From Dichetophora obliterata (lineage: Eukaryota > Arthropoda > Insecta > Diptera > Sciomyzidae), in the NCBI GenBank assembly GCA_963920525.1, contig OY986438.1:181106888-181170887 (forward strand): a stretch of DNA of 64,000 nucleotides. The letters run 5' to 3'. The translations under genes were made by a program, and so were the position numbers. The notes beneath the pieces were generated by a model, which saw only the letters and a list, made by a program, of their open reading frames with translations, did not search any database and was not told the DNA's origin. Each line of letters opens with the position of its first letter. Within the stretch, counting starts at the first letter, position 1. Positions 22,868 through 35,811 of the stretch are shown piece after piece.

Positions 22868-23934
22868 ATTTTAACTAAGATTCTTGAAAAAAAATCAAAT
22901 TCCAGAAAACTTTTTTCTGAATATGCAGTCTTGTGTATATATGTATTAGAAACAATTTGGTGTATAAATCGTCCTTGTAGGATGTATGGTTTGGGAGTTA
23001 TGACGGAAAAAGCACATGTTTTTGGCCAGCTTCCACTCCAAAAAGTGTTCTACAACTCCTAAACTACAAGAGATAGAGCAAAATGCATTTGGACAAAGTA
23101 GTAACCCTACTTAAGGACGAGGACCTGGTGCTCATTTTAATGCATGAATCGTCCTTATCTGATATGTAGTTTTTATTTTAGAAAATAAATAAAAAAAATA
23201 AAAATTGACAAAAAAGGGCACATGAAATTAACATGAAATTTAATTTTTAAAATTATTTTAAGGATACAATCTTGTGAACAGTAGCTTAAGGAACATTTTG
23301 ATGCATAAATCGTCCTTTTATGATGTATGGTTTAGAAGTTATGGCTAAAAAATCAAAAAAATCGCAAAAAACCACGTCAAAAACTATGATTCATGTAAAA
23401 AATTTTAACTAAGATTCTTGAAAAAAATCAAATTCCAGAAAACTTTTTTCTGAATATGCAGTCTTGTGTATATATGTATTAGAAACAATTTGGTGTATAA
23501 ATCGTCCTTGTAGGATGTATGGTTTGGGAGTTATGACGGAAAAAGCACATGTTTTTGGCCAGCTTCCACTCCAAAAAGTGTTTTACAACTCCTAAACTAC
23601 AAGAGATAGAGCAAAATGCATTTGGACAAAGAAGTACCCCTACTTAAGGACGAGGACCTGGTGCTCATTTTAATGCATGAATCGTCCTTATCTGATATGT
23701 AGTTTTTATTTTAGAAAATAAATAAAAAAAATAAAAATTGACAAAAAAGGGCACATGAATTTAACATGAAATCTAATTTTTAAAATTATTTTAAGGATAC
23801 AGTCTTGTGGGCAGTAGCTTAAAAAACATTTTGATGCATAAATCGTCCTTTTATGATGTATGGTTTAGAAGTTATGGCTAAAAAATCAAAAAAATCGCAA
23901 AAAACCACGTCAAAAACTATGATTCATGTAAAAA

Positions 23935-24458
23935 ATTTTAACTAAGATTCTTGAAAAAAACTCAAATTCCAGAAAACTTTTTTCTGAATATGCAGTCTTG
24001 TGTATGTATGTATTAGAAAATATTTGGTGTATAAATCGTCTTTGTAGGATGTATGGTTTGGAAGTTATGACGGAAAAAGCACATGTTTTTGGCCAGCTTC
24101 CACTCCAAAAAGTGTTCTACAACTCCTAAACTACAAGAGATAGAGCAAAATGCATTTGGACAAAAAGTAACCCTACTTAAGGACGAGGACCTGGTGCTCA
24201 TTTTAATGCATGAATCGTCCTTATCTGATATGTAGTTTTTATTTTAGAAAATAAATAAAAAAAATAAAAATTGACAAAAAAGGGCACATGAATTTAACAT
24301 GAAATCTAATTTTTAAAATTATTTTAAGGATACAGTCTTGTGGGCAGTAGCTTAAGGAACATTTTGATGCATAAATCGTCCTTTTATGATGTATGGTTTA
24401 GAAGTTATGGCTAAAAAATCAAAAAAATCGCAAAAAACCACGTCAAAAACTATAAAAA
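23935..24458 (+). repeat. First unit with the 9-bp 3' deletion
   Basis: This is a variant-B unit (GTATGTATG, TTTGGAAG, GACAAAAAGTAACC) ending AAAAACTATAAAAAATTTT instead of AAAAACTATGATTCATG followed by the A run. The loss is exactly nine bases (TGATTCATG). The next unit then begins ATTTTAACCAAG rather than ATTTTAACTAAG. The same joint is found at the 3' end of many units up to 45400. Confidence 0.88.
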
Positions 24459-24993
24459 ATTTTAACCAAGATTCTTGAAAAAAAATCAAATTCCAGAAAA
24501 CTTTTTTCTGAATATGCAGTCTTGTGTATATATGTATTAGAAACAATTTGGTGTATAAATCGTCCTTGTAGGATGTATGGTTTGGGAGTTATGACGGAAA
24601 AAGCACATGTTTTTGGCCAGCTTCCACTCCAAAAAGTGTTTTACAACTCCTAAACTACAAGAGATAGAGTAAAATGCATTTGAACAAAGAAGTAACCCTA
24701 CTTAAGGACGAGGACCTGGTGCTCATTTTAATGCATGAATCGTCCTTATCTGATATGTAGTTTTTATTTTAGAAAATAAATAAAAAAAATAAAAATTGAC
24801 AAAAAAGGGCACATGAAATTAACATGAAATCTAATTTTTAAAATTATTTTAAGGATACAGTCTTGTGGGCAGTAGCTTAAGGAACATTTTGATGCATAAA
24901 TCGTCCTTTTATGATGTATGGTTTAGAAGTTATGGCTAAAAAATCAAAAAAATCGCAAAAAAACCACGTCAAAAACTATGATTCATGTAAAAA

Positions 24994-25418
24994 ATTTTAA
25001 CTAAGATTCTTGAAAAAAACTCAAATTCCAGAAAACTTTTTTCTGAATATGCAGTCTTGTGTATATATGTATTAGAAACAATTTGGTGTATAAATCGTCC
25101 TTGTGGTATGTATGGTTTGGGAGTTATGACGGAAAAAGCACATGTTTTTGGCCAGCTTCCACTCCAAAAAGTGTTCTACAACTCCTAAACTACAAGAGAT
25201 AGAGCAAAATGCATTTGGACAAAGAAGTACCCCTACTTAAGGACGAGAACCTGGTGCTCATTTTAATGCATGAATCGTCCTTATCTGATATGTAGTTTTT
25301 ATTTTAGAAAATAAATAAAAAAAATAAAAATTGACAAAAAAGGGCACATGAAATTAACATGAAATCTAATTTTTAAAATCGCAAAAAACTACGTCAAAAA
25401 CTATGATTCATGTAAAAA
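24994..25418 (+). repeat. 425-bp truncated unit (109-bp deletion), first occurrence
   Basis: The unit reads CTAATTTTTAAAATCGCAAAA, jumping from phase ~386 to the 3' end. AAAAT (25375-25379) is present at both original edges, so the deletion is consistent with pairing of short identical bases. It has ACTCAAATTCC and TGTGGTATG alleles like the copies at 28061 and 30611. Confidence 0.88.
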
Positions 25419-28060
25419 ATTTTAACTAAGATTCTTGAAAAAAATCAAATTCCAGAAAACTTTTTTCTGAATATGCAGTCTTGTGTATATATGTATTAGA
25501 AACAATTTGGTGTATAAATCGTCCTTGTAGGATGTATGGTTTGGGAGTTATGACGGAAAAAGCACATGTTTTTGGCCAGCTTCCACTCCAAAAAGTGTTT
25601 TACAACTCCTAAACTACAAGAGATAGAGTAAAATGCATTTGAACAAAGAAGTAACCCTACTTAAGGACGAGGACCTGGTGCTCATTTTAATGCATGAATC
25701 GTCCTTATCTGATATGTAGTTTTTATTTTAGAAAATAAATAAAAAAAATAAAAATTGACAAAAAAGGGCACATGAAATTAACATGAAATCTAATTTTTAA
25801 AATTATTTTAAGGATACAGTCTTGTGGGCAGTAGCTTAAGGAACATTTTGATGCATAAATCGTCCTTTTATGATGTATGGTTTAGAAGTTATGGCTAAAA
25901 AATCAAAAAAATCACAAAAAACCACGTCAAAAACTAAAAAAAATTTTAACCAAGATTCTTGAAAAAAAATCAAATTCCAGAAAACTTTTTTCTGAATATG
26001 CAGTCTTGTGTATATATGTATTAGAAACAATTTGGTGTATAAATCGTCCTTGTAGGATGTATGGTTTGGGAGTTATGACGGAAAAAGCACATGTTTTTGG
26101 CCAGCTTCCACTCCAAAAAGTGTTTTACAACTCCTAAACTACAAGAGATAGAATAAAATGCATTTGAACAAAGAAGTAACCCTACTTAAGGACGAGAACC
26201 TGGTGCTCATTTTAATGCATGAATCGTCCTTATCTGATATGTAGTTTTTATTTTAGAAAATAAATAAAAAAAATAAAAATTGACAAAAAAGGGCACATGA
26301 AATTAACATGAAATCTAATTTTTAAAATTATTTTAAGGATACAGTCTTGTGGGCAGTAGCTTAAGGAACATTTTGATGCATAAATCGTCCTTTTATGATG
26401 TATGGTTTAGAAGTTATGGCTAAAAAATCAAAAAAATCGCAAAAAACCACGTCAAAAACTAAAAAAAATTTTAACCAAGATTCTTGAAAAAAAATCAAAT
26501 TCCAGAAAACTTTTTTCTGAATATGCAGTCTTGTGTATATATGTATTAGAAACAATTTGGTGTATAAATCGTCCTTGTAGGATGTATGGTTTGGGAGTTA
26601 TGACGGAAAAAGCACATGTTTTTGGCCAGCTTCCACTCCAAAAAGTGTTTTACAACTCCTAAACTACAAGAGATAGAGTAAAATGCATTTGAACAAAGAA
26701 GTAACCCTACTTAAGGACGAGAACCTGGTGCTCATTTTAATGCATGAATCGTCCTTATCTGATATGTAGTTTTTATTTTAGAAAATAAATAAAAAAAATA
26801 AAAATTGACAAAAAAGGGCACATGAAATTAACATGAAATCTAATTTTTAAAATTATTTTAAGGATACAGTCTTGTGGGCAGTAGCTTAAGGAACATTTTG
26901 ATGCATAAATCGTCCTTTTATGATGTATGGTTTAGAAGTTATGGCTAAAAAATCAAAAAAATCGCAAAAAACCACGTCAAAAACTATGATTCATGTAAAA
27001 AATTTTAACTAAGATTCTTGAAAAAAACTCAAATTCCAGAAAACTTTTTTCTGAATATGCAGTCTTGTGTATATATGTATTAGAAACAATTTGGTGTATA
27101 AATCGTCCTTGTAGGATGTATGGTTTGGGAGTTATGACGGAAAAAGCACATGTTTTTGGCCAGCTTCCACTCCAAAAAGTGTTTTACAACTCCTAAACTA
27201 CAAGAGATAGAGTAAAATGCATTTGAACAAAGAAGTAACCCTACTTAAGGACGAGAACCTGGTGCTCATTTTAATGCATGAATCGTCCTTATCTGATATG
27301 TAGTTTTTATTTTAGAAAATAAATAAAAAAAATAAAAATTGACAAAAAAGGGCACATGAAATTAACATGAAATCTAATTTTTAAAATTATTTTAAGGATA
27401 CAGTCTTGTGGGCAGTAGCTTAAGGAACATTTTGATGCATAAATCGTCCTTTTATGATGTATGGTTTAGAAGTTATGGCTAAAAAATCAAAAAAATCACA
27501 AAAAACCACGTCAAAAACTAAAAAAAATTTTAACCAAGATTCTTGAAAAAAAATCAAATTCCAGAAAACTTTTTTCTGAATATGCAGTCTTGTGTATATA
27601 TGTATTAGAAACAATTTGGTGTATAAATCGTCCTTGTAGGATGTATGGTTTGGGAGTTATGACGGAAAAAGCACATGTTTTTGGCCAGCTTCCACTCCAA
27701 AAAGTGTTTTACAACTCCTAAACTACAAGAGATAGAGTAAAATGCATTTGAACAAAGAAGTAACCCTACTTAAGGACGAGAACCTGGTGCTCATTTTAAT
27801 GCATGAATCGTCCTTATCTGATATGTAGTTTTTATTTTAGAAAATAAATAAAAAAAATAAAAATTGACAAAAAAGGGCACATGAAATTAACATGAAATCT
27901 AATTTTTAAAATTATTTTAAGGATACAGTCTTGTGGGCAGTAGCTTAAGGAACATTTTGATGCATAAATCGTCCTTTTATGATGTATGGCTTAGAAGTTA
28001 TGGCTAAAAAATCAAAAAAATCGCAAAAAACCACGTCAAAAACTATGATTCATGTAAAAA

Positions 28061-28485
28061 ATTTTAACTAAGATTCTTGAAAAAAACTCAAATTCCAGAA
28101 AACTTTTTTCTGAATATGCAGTCTTGTGTATATATGTATTAGAAACAATTTGGTGTATAAATCGTCCTTGTGGTATGTATGGTTTGGGAGTTATGACGGA
28201 AAAAGCACATGTTTTTGGCCAGCTTCCACTCCAAAAAGTGTTCTACAACTCCTAAACTACAAGAGATAGAGCAAAATGCATTTGGACAAAGAAGTACCCC
28301 TACTTAAGGACGAGGACCTGGTGCTCATTTTAATGCATGAATCGTCCTTATCTGATATGTAGTTTTTATTTTAGAAAATAAATAAAAAAAATAAAAATTG
28401 ACAAAAAAGGGCACATGAAATTAACATGAAATCTAATTTTTAAAATCGCAAAAAACTACGTCAAAAACTATGATTCATGTAAAAA
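28061..28485 (+). repeat. 425-bp truncated unit, second occurrence
   Basis: It has the same 109-bp deletion joint (near 28442-28446) and the same ACTCAAATTCC/TGTGGTATG alleles as 24994-25418, so it is a copy of the same event. Here it is followed by a GGAGTATCCC unit, whereas the first occurrence is followed by a GAGTAAAATG unit. Confidence 0.88.
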
Positions 28486-29552
28486 ATTTTAACTAAGATT
28501 CTTGAAAAAAATCAAATTCCAGAAAACTTTTTTCTGAATATGCAGTCTTGTGTATATATGTATTAGAAACAATTTGGTGTATAAATCGTCCTTGTAGGAT
28601 GTATGGTTTGGGAGTTATGACGGAAAAAGCACATGTTTTTGGCCAGCTTCCACTCCAAAAAGTGTTCTACAACTCCTAAACTACAAGAGATAGAGCAAAA
28701 TGCATTTGGAAAAAGGAGTATCCCTTCTTAAGGACGAAGACCTGGTGCTCATTTTAATGCATGAATCGTCCTTATCTGATATGTAGTTTTTATTTTAGAA
28801 AATAAATAAAAAAAATAAAAATTGACAAAAAAGGGCACATGAAATTAACATGAAATCTAATTTTTAAAATTATTTTAAGGATACAGTCTTGTGGGCAGTA
28901 GCTTAAGGAACATTTTGATGCATAAATCGTCCTTTTATGATGTATGGTTTAGAAGTTATGGCTAAAAAATCAAAAAAATCGCAAAAAACCACGTCAAAAA
29001 CTATGATTCATGTAAAAAATTTTAACTAAGATTCTTGAAAAAAAATCAAATTCCAGAAAACTTTTTTCTGAATATGCAGTCTTGTGTATATATGTATTAG
29101 AAACAATTTGGTGTATAAATCGTCCTTGTAGGATGTATGGTTTGGGAGTTATGACGGAAAAAGCACATGTTTTTGGCCAGCTTCCACTCCAAAAAGTGTT
29201 CTACAACTCCTAAACTACAAGAGATAGAGCAAAATGCATTTGGACAAAGTAGTAACCCTACTTAAGGACGAGGACCTGGTGCTCATTTTAATGCATGAAT
29301 CGTCCTTATCAGATATGTAGTTTTTATTTTAGAAAATAAATAAAAAAAATAAAAATTGACAAAAAAGGGCACATGAAATTAACATGAAATTTAATTTTTA
29401 AAATTATTTTAAGGATACAATCTTGTGAACAGTAGCTTAAGGAACATTTTGATGCATAAATCGTCCTTTTATGATGTATGGTTTAGAAGTTATGGCTAAA
29501 AAATCAAAAAAATCGCAAAAAACCACGTCAAAAACTATGATTCATGTAAAAA

Positions 29553-31568
29553 ATTTTAACTAAGATTCTTGAAAAAAATCAAATTCCAGAAAACTTTTTT
29601 CTGAATATGCAGTCTTGTGTATATATGTATTAGAAACAATTTGGTGTATAAATCGTCCTTGTAGGATGTATGGTTTGGGAGTTATGACGGAAAAAGCACA
29701 TGTTTTTGGCCAGCTTCCACTCCAAAAAGTGTTTTACAACTCCTAAACTACAAGAGATAGAGTAAAATGCATTTGAACAAAGAAGTAACCCTACTTAAGG
29801 ACGAGGACCTGGTGCTCATTTTAATGCATGAATCGTCCTTATCTGATATGTAGTTTTTATTTTAGAAAATAAATAAAAAAAATAAAAATTGACAAAAAAG
29901 GGCACATGAAATTAACATGAAATCTAATTTTTAAAATTATTTTAAGGATACAGTCTTGTGGGCAGTAGCTTAAGGAACATTTTGATGCATAAATCGTCCT
30001 TTTATGATGTATGGTTTAGAAGTTATGGCTAAAAAATCAAAAAAATCACAAAAAACCACGTCAAAAACTAAAAAAAATTTTAACCAAGATTCTTGAAAAA
30101 AAATCAAATTCCAGAAAACTTTTTTCTGAATATGCAGTCTTGTGTATATATGTATTAGAAACAATTTGGTGTATAAATCGTCCTTGTAGGATGTATAGTT
30201 TGGGAGTTATGACGGAAAAAGCACATGTTTTTGGCCAGCTTCCACTCCAAAAAGTGTTTTACAACTCCTAAACTACAAGAGATAGAGTAAAATGCATTTG
30301 AACAAAGAAGTAACCCTACTTAAGGACGAGAACCTGGTGCTCATTTTAATGCATGAATCGTCCTTATCTGATATGTAGTTTTTATTTTAGAAAATAAATA
30401 AAAAAAATAAAAATTGACAAAAAAGGGCACATGAAATTAACATGAAATCTAATTTTTAAAATTATTTTAAGGATACAGTCTTGTGGGCAGTAGCTTAAGG
30501 AACATTTTGATGCATAAATCGTCCTTTTATGATGTATGGTTTAGAAGTTATGGCTAAAAAATCAAAAAAATCGCAAAAAACCACGTCAAAAACTATGATT
30601 CATGTAAAAAATTTTAACTAAGATTCTTGAAAAAAACTCAAATTCCAGAAAACTTTTTTCTGAATATGCAGTCTTGTGTATATATGTATTAGAAACAATT
30701 TGGTGTATAAATCGTCCTTGTGGTATGTATGGTTTGGGAGTTATGACGGAAAAAGCACATGTTTTTGGCCAGCTTCCACTCCAAAAAGTGTTCTACAACT
30801 CCTAAACTACAAGAGATAGAGCAAAATGCATTTGGACAAAGAAGTACCCCTACTTAAGGACGAGGACCTGGTGCTCATTTTAATGCATGAATCGTCCTTA
30901 TCTGATATGTAGTTTTTATTTTAGAAAATAAATAAAAAAAATAAAAATTGACAAAAAAGGGCACATGAAATTAACATGAAATCTAATTTTTAAAATCGCA
31001 AAAAACTACGTCAAAAACTATGATTCATGTAAAAAATTTTAACTAAGATTCTTGAAAAAAATCAAATTCCAGAAAACTTTTTTCTGAATATGCAGTCTTG
31101 TGTATATATGTATTAGAAACAATTTGGTGTATAAATCGTCCTTGTAGGATGTATGGTTTGGGAGTTATGACGGAAAAAGCACATGTTTTTGGCCAGCTTC
31201 CACTCCAAAAAGTGTTCTACAACTCCTAAACTACAAGAGATAGAGCAAAATGCATTTGGAAAAAGGAGTATCCCTTCTTAAGGACGAAGACCTGGTGCTC
31301 ATTTTAATGCATGAATCGTCCTTATCTGATATGTAGTTTTTATTTTAGAAAATAAATAAAAAAAATAAAAATTGACAAAAAAGGGCACATGAAATTAACA
31401 TGAAATCTAATTTTTAAAATTATTTTAAGGATACAGTCTTGTGGGCAGTAGCTTAAGGAACATTTTGATGCATAAATCGTCCTTTTATGATGTATGGTTT
31501 AGAAGTTATGGCTAAAAAATCAAAAAAATCGCAAAAAACCACGTCAAAAACTATGATTCATGTAAAAA
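29553..31568 (+). repeat. 2,016-bp tandem repeat, copy 1 (4 units)
   Basis: Units are 29553 (524 bp), 30077 (534), 30611 (425) and 31036 (533). Marks are the short 3' end in the first, GATGTATAGTTTGGG in the second, TGTGGTATG plus truncation in the third and GGAAAAAGGAGTATCCC in the fourth. The first three marks repeat 2,016 bp downstream. Confidence 0.85.
30611..31035 (+). repeat. 425-bp truncated unit, third occurrence
   Basis: The deletion joint is identical (near 30992-30996), and the unit is again followed by a GGAGTATCCC unit (31036). Its partner 2,016 bp downstream (32627) has the same TGTGGTATG allele but is not truncated. Confidence 0.88.
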
Positions 31569-33151
31569 ATTTTAACTAAGATTCTTGAAAAAAATCAAAT
31601 TCCAGAAAACTTTTTTCTGAATATGCAGTCTTGTGTATATATGTATTAGAAACAATTTGGTGTATAAATCGTCCTTGTAGGATGTATGGTTTGGGAGTTA
31701 TGACGGAAAAAGCACATGTTTTTGGCCAGCTTCCACTCCAAAAAGTGTTTTACAACTCCTAAACTACAAGAGATAGAGTAAAATGCATTTGAACAAAGAA
31801 GTAACCCTACTTAAGGACGAGGACCTGGTGCTCATTTTAATGCATGAATCGTCCTTATCTGATATGTAGTTTTTATTTTAGAAAATAAATAAAAAAAATA
31901 AAAATTGACAAAAAAGGGCACATGAAATTAACATGAAATCTAATTTTTAAAATTATTTTAAGGATACAGTCTTGTGGGCAGTAGCTTAAGGAACATTTTG
32001 ATGCATAAATCGTCCTTTTATGATGTATGGTTTAGAAGTTATGGCTAAAAAATCAAAAAAATCACAAAAAACCACGTCAAAAACTAAAAAAAATTTTAAC
32101 CAAGATTCTTGAAAAAAAATCAAATTCCAGAAAACTTTTTTCTGAATATGCAGTCTTGTGTATATATGTATTAGAAACAATTTGGTGTATAAATCGTCCT
32201 TGTAGGATGTATAGTTTGGGAGTTATGACGGAAAAAGCACATGTTTTTGGCCAGCTTCCACTCCAAAAAGTGTTTTACAACTCCTAAACTACAAGAGATA
32301 GAGTAAAATGCATTTGAACAAAGAAGTAACCCTACTTAAGGACGAGAACCTGGTGCTCATTTTAATGCATGAATCGTCCTTATCTGATATGTAGTTTTTA
32401 TTTTAGAAAATAAATAAAAAAAATAAAAATTGACAAAAAAGGGCACATGAAATTAACATGAAATCTAATTTTTAAAATTATTTTAAGGATACAGTCTTGT
32501 GGGCAGTAGCTTAAGGAACATTTTGATGCATAAATCGTCCTTTTATGATGTATGGTTTAGAAGTTATGGCTAAAAAATCAAAAAAATCGCAAAAAACCAC
32601 GTCAAAAACTATGATTCATGTAAAAAATTTTAACTAAGATTCTTGAAAAAAACTCAAATTCCAGAAAACTTTTTTCTGAATATGCAGTCTTGTGTATATA
32701 TGTATTAGAAACAATTTGGTGTATAAATCGTCCTTGTGGTATGTATGGTTTGGGAGTTATGACGGAAAAAGCACATGTTTTTGGCCAGCTTCCACTCCAA
32801 AAAGTGTTCTACAACTCCTAAACTACAAGAGATAGAGCAAAATGCATTTGGACAAAGAAGTACCCCTACTTAAGGACGAGGACCTGGTGCTCATTTTAAT
32901 GCATGAATCGTCCTTATCTGATATGTAGTTTTTATTTTAGAAAATAAATAAAAAAAATAAAAATTGACAAAAAAGGGCACATGAAATTAACATGAAATCT
33001 AATTTTTAAAATTATTTTAAGGATACAGTCTTGTGGGCAGTAGCTTAAGGAACATTTTGATGCATAAATCGTCCTTTTATGATGTATGGTTTAGAAGTTA
33101 TGGCTAAAAAATCAAAAAAATCGCAAAAAACCACGTCAAGAACTATAAAAA
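31569..33151 (+). repeat. 2,016-bp tandem repeat, copy 2 (3 units, then diverges)
   Basis: Units 31569 and 32093 match 29553 and 30077, including GATGTATAGTTTGGG near 32208. Unit 32627 starts as 30611 does (ACTCAAATTCC, TGTGGTATG) but continues as a full unit, without the 109-bp deletion, into a 9-bp-deleted end with CGTCAAGAAC. The copies part inside the third unit. Confidence 0.82.
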
Positions 33152-34752
33152 ATTTTAACCAAGATTCTTGAAAAAAAATCAAATTCCAGAAAACTTTTTT
33201 CTGAATATGCAGTCTTGTGTATATATGTATTAGAAACAATTTGGTGTATAAATCGTCCTTGTAGGATGTATGGTTTGGGAGTTATGACGGAAAAAGCACA
33301 TGTTTTTGGCCAGCTTCCACTCCAAAAAGTGTTTTACAACTCCTAAACTACAAGAGATAGAGTAAAATGCATTTGAACAAAGAAGTAACCCTACTTAAGG
33401 ACGAGGACCTGGTGCTCATTTTAATGCATGAATCGTCCTTATCTGATATGTAGTTTTTATTTTAGAAAATAAATAAAAAAAATAAAAATTGACAAAAAAG
33501 GGCACATGAAATTAACATGAAATCTAATTTTTAAAATTATTTTAAGGATACAGTCTTGTGGGCAGTAGCTTAAGGAACATTTTGATGCATAAATCGTCCT
33601 TTTATGATGAGTGGTTTAGAAGTTATGGCTAAAAAATCAAAAAAATCGCAAAAAACCACGTCAAAAACTATGATTCATGTAAAAAATTTTAACTAAGATT
33701 CTTGAAAAAAAATCAAATTCCAGAAAACTTTTTTTTGAATATGCAGTCTTGTGTATATATGTATTAGAAACAATTTGGTGTATAAATCGTCCTTGTAGGA
33801 TGTATGGTTTGGGAGTTATGACGGAAAAAGCACATGTTTTTGGCCAGCTTCCACTCCAAAAAGTGTTCTACAACTCCTAAACTACAAGAGATAGAGCAAA
33901 ATGCATTTGGACAAAGAAGTAACCCTACTTAAGGACGAGGACCTGGTGCTCATTTTAATGCATGAATCGTCCTTATCTGATATGTAGTTTTTATTTTAGA
34001 AAATAAATAAAAAAAAAAAAATTGACAAAAAAGGGCACATGAAATTAACATGAAATTTAATTTTTAAAATTATTTTAAGGATACAATCTTGTGAACAGTA
34101 GCTTAAGGAACATTTTGATGCATAAATCGTCCTTTTATGATGTATGGTTTAGAAGTTATGGCTAAAAAATCAAAAAAATCGCAAAAAACCACGTCAAAAA
34201 CTATGATTCATGTAAAAAATTTTAACTAAGATTCTTGAAAAAACCTCAAATTCCAGAAAACTTTTTTCTGAATATGCAGTCTTGTGTATATATGTATTAG
34301 AAACAATTTGGTGTATAAATCGTCCTTGTAGTATGTATGGTTTGGGAGTTATGACGGAAAAAGCACATGTTTTTGGCCAGCTTCCACTCCAAAAAGTGTT
34401 CTACAACTCCTAAACTACAAGAGATAGAGCAAAATGCATTTGGACAAAGAAGTACCCCAACTTAAGGACGAGGACCTGGTGCTCATTTTAATGCATGAAT
34501 CGTCCTTATCTGATATGTAGTTTTTATTTTAGAAAATAAATAAAAAAAATAAAAATTGACAAAAAAGGGCACATGAAATTAACATGAAATCTAATTTTTA
34601 AAATTATTTTAAGGATACAGTCTTGTGAACAGTAGCTTAAGGAACATTTTGATGCATAAATCGTCCTTTTATGATGTTTGGTTTAGAAGTTATGGCTAAA
34701 AAATCAAAAAAATCGCAAAAAACCACGTCAAAAACTATGATTCATGTAAAAA

Positions 34753-35811
34753 ATTTTAACTAAGATTCTTGAAAAAAATCAAATTCCAGAAAACTTTTTT
34801 CTGAATATGCAGTCTTGTGTATATATGTATTAGAAACAATTTGGTGTATAAATCGTCCTTGTAGTATGTATGGTTTGGGAGTTATGACGGAAAAAGCACA
34901 TGTTTTTGGCCAGCTTCCACTCCAAAAAGTGTTTTACAACTCCTAAACTACAAGAGATAGAGTAAAATGCATTTGAACAAAGAAGTAACCCTACTTAAGG
35001 ACGAGGACCTGGTGCTCATTTTAATGCATGAATCGTCCTTATCTGATATGTAGTTTTTATTTTAGAAAATAAATAAAAAAAATAAAAATTGACAAAAAAG
35101 GGCACATGAAATTAACATGAAATCTAATTTTTAAAATTATTTTAAGGATACAGTCTTGTGGGCAGTAGCTTAAGGAACATTTTGATGCATAAATCGTCCT
35201 TTTATGATGTATGGTTTAGAAGTTATGGCTAAAAAATCAAAAAAATCGCAAAAAACCACGTCAAAAACTATAAAAAATTTTAACCAAGATTCTTGAAAAA
35301 AAATCAAATTCCAGAAAACTTTTTTCTGAATATGCAGTCTTGTGTATATATGTATTAGAAACAATTTGGTGTATAAATCGTCCTTGTAGTATGTATGGTT
35401 TGGGAGTTATGACGGAAAAAGCACATGTTTTTGGCCAGCTTCCACTCCAAAAAGTGTTCTACAACTCCTAAACTACAAGAGATAGAGCAAAATGCATTTG
35501 GACAAAGAAGTACCCCAACTTAAGGACGAGGACCTGGTGCTCATTTTAATGCATGAATCGTCCTTATCTGATATGTAGTTTTTATTTTAGAAAATAAATA
35601 AAAAAAATAAAAATTGACAAAAAAGGACACATGAAATTAACATGAAATCTAATTTTTAAAATTATTTTAAGGATACAGTCTTGTGAACAGTAGCTTAAGG
35701 AACATTTTGATGCATAAATCGTCCTTTTATGATGTATGGTTTAGAAGTTATGGCTAAAAAATCAAAAAAATCGCAAAAAACCACGTCAAAAACTATGGAT
35801 TCATGTAAAAA
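34753..35811 (+). repeat. 1,059-bp dimer repeat, copy 1
   Basis: A 524-bp unit (9-bp end deletion, GAGTAAAATG) is followed by a 535-bp unit (TACCCCAAC, GGACACATG, GTGAACAG, and one inserted G in ACTATGGATTC). The same two units recur immediately after. Confidence 0.88.

Larger units (their letters stand above)
20733..24458 (+). repeat. Mixed block of seven units
   Basis: Units start at 20733, 21267, 21801, 22335, 22868, 23402 and 23935. They carry marks from several families: a variant-B start at 21801 with private changes CTACACGAG and CTTCAGGACG, an unusual GGAAAAAGGAGTATTC unit at 22335, AAAGTAGTAACCC with GAAATTTAATTTT at 22868, GTGTTTTACAAC at 23402, and a complete variant-B unit at 23935. 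No higher-order period is visible inside the block, but the three units from 22335 resemble those starting at 28486, 29019 and 29553. Confidence 0.8.
24459..34218 (+). repeat. Block of long/short alternating units, ~19 units
   Basis: Units start at 24459, 24994, 25419, 25943, 26468, 27002, 27527, 28061, 28486, 29019, 29553, 30077, 30611, 31036, 31569, 32093, 32627, 33152 and 33686. Short units of 524/525 bp (25419, 25943, 27002, 29553, 31569, 32627) carry the 9-bp 3' deletion and mostly precede 534-bp units, giving a 1,059-bp dimer. Characteristic alleles are GTGTTTTACAAC, GAGTAAAATGCATTTGAAC and TAACCC. A second end form, AAACTAAAAAAAATTTT, occurs near 25935, 26457, 27517, 30067 and 32085. 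Three units are truncated to 425 bp. Confidence 0.85.

Noticed and set aside
24352..24546. Recurrent 64-codon minus-strand open frame, seen about 17 times between 24352 and 45488
   Set aside because: It spans the joint between two satellite units and opens only because the 9-bp deletion shifts the frame. It recurs as the repeat recurs, is A/T-biased, and full-length units of the same satellite break it. No ribosome-binding or gene context is visible.
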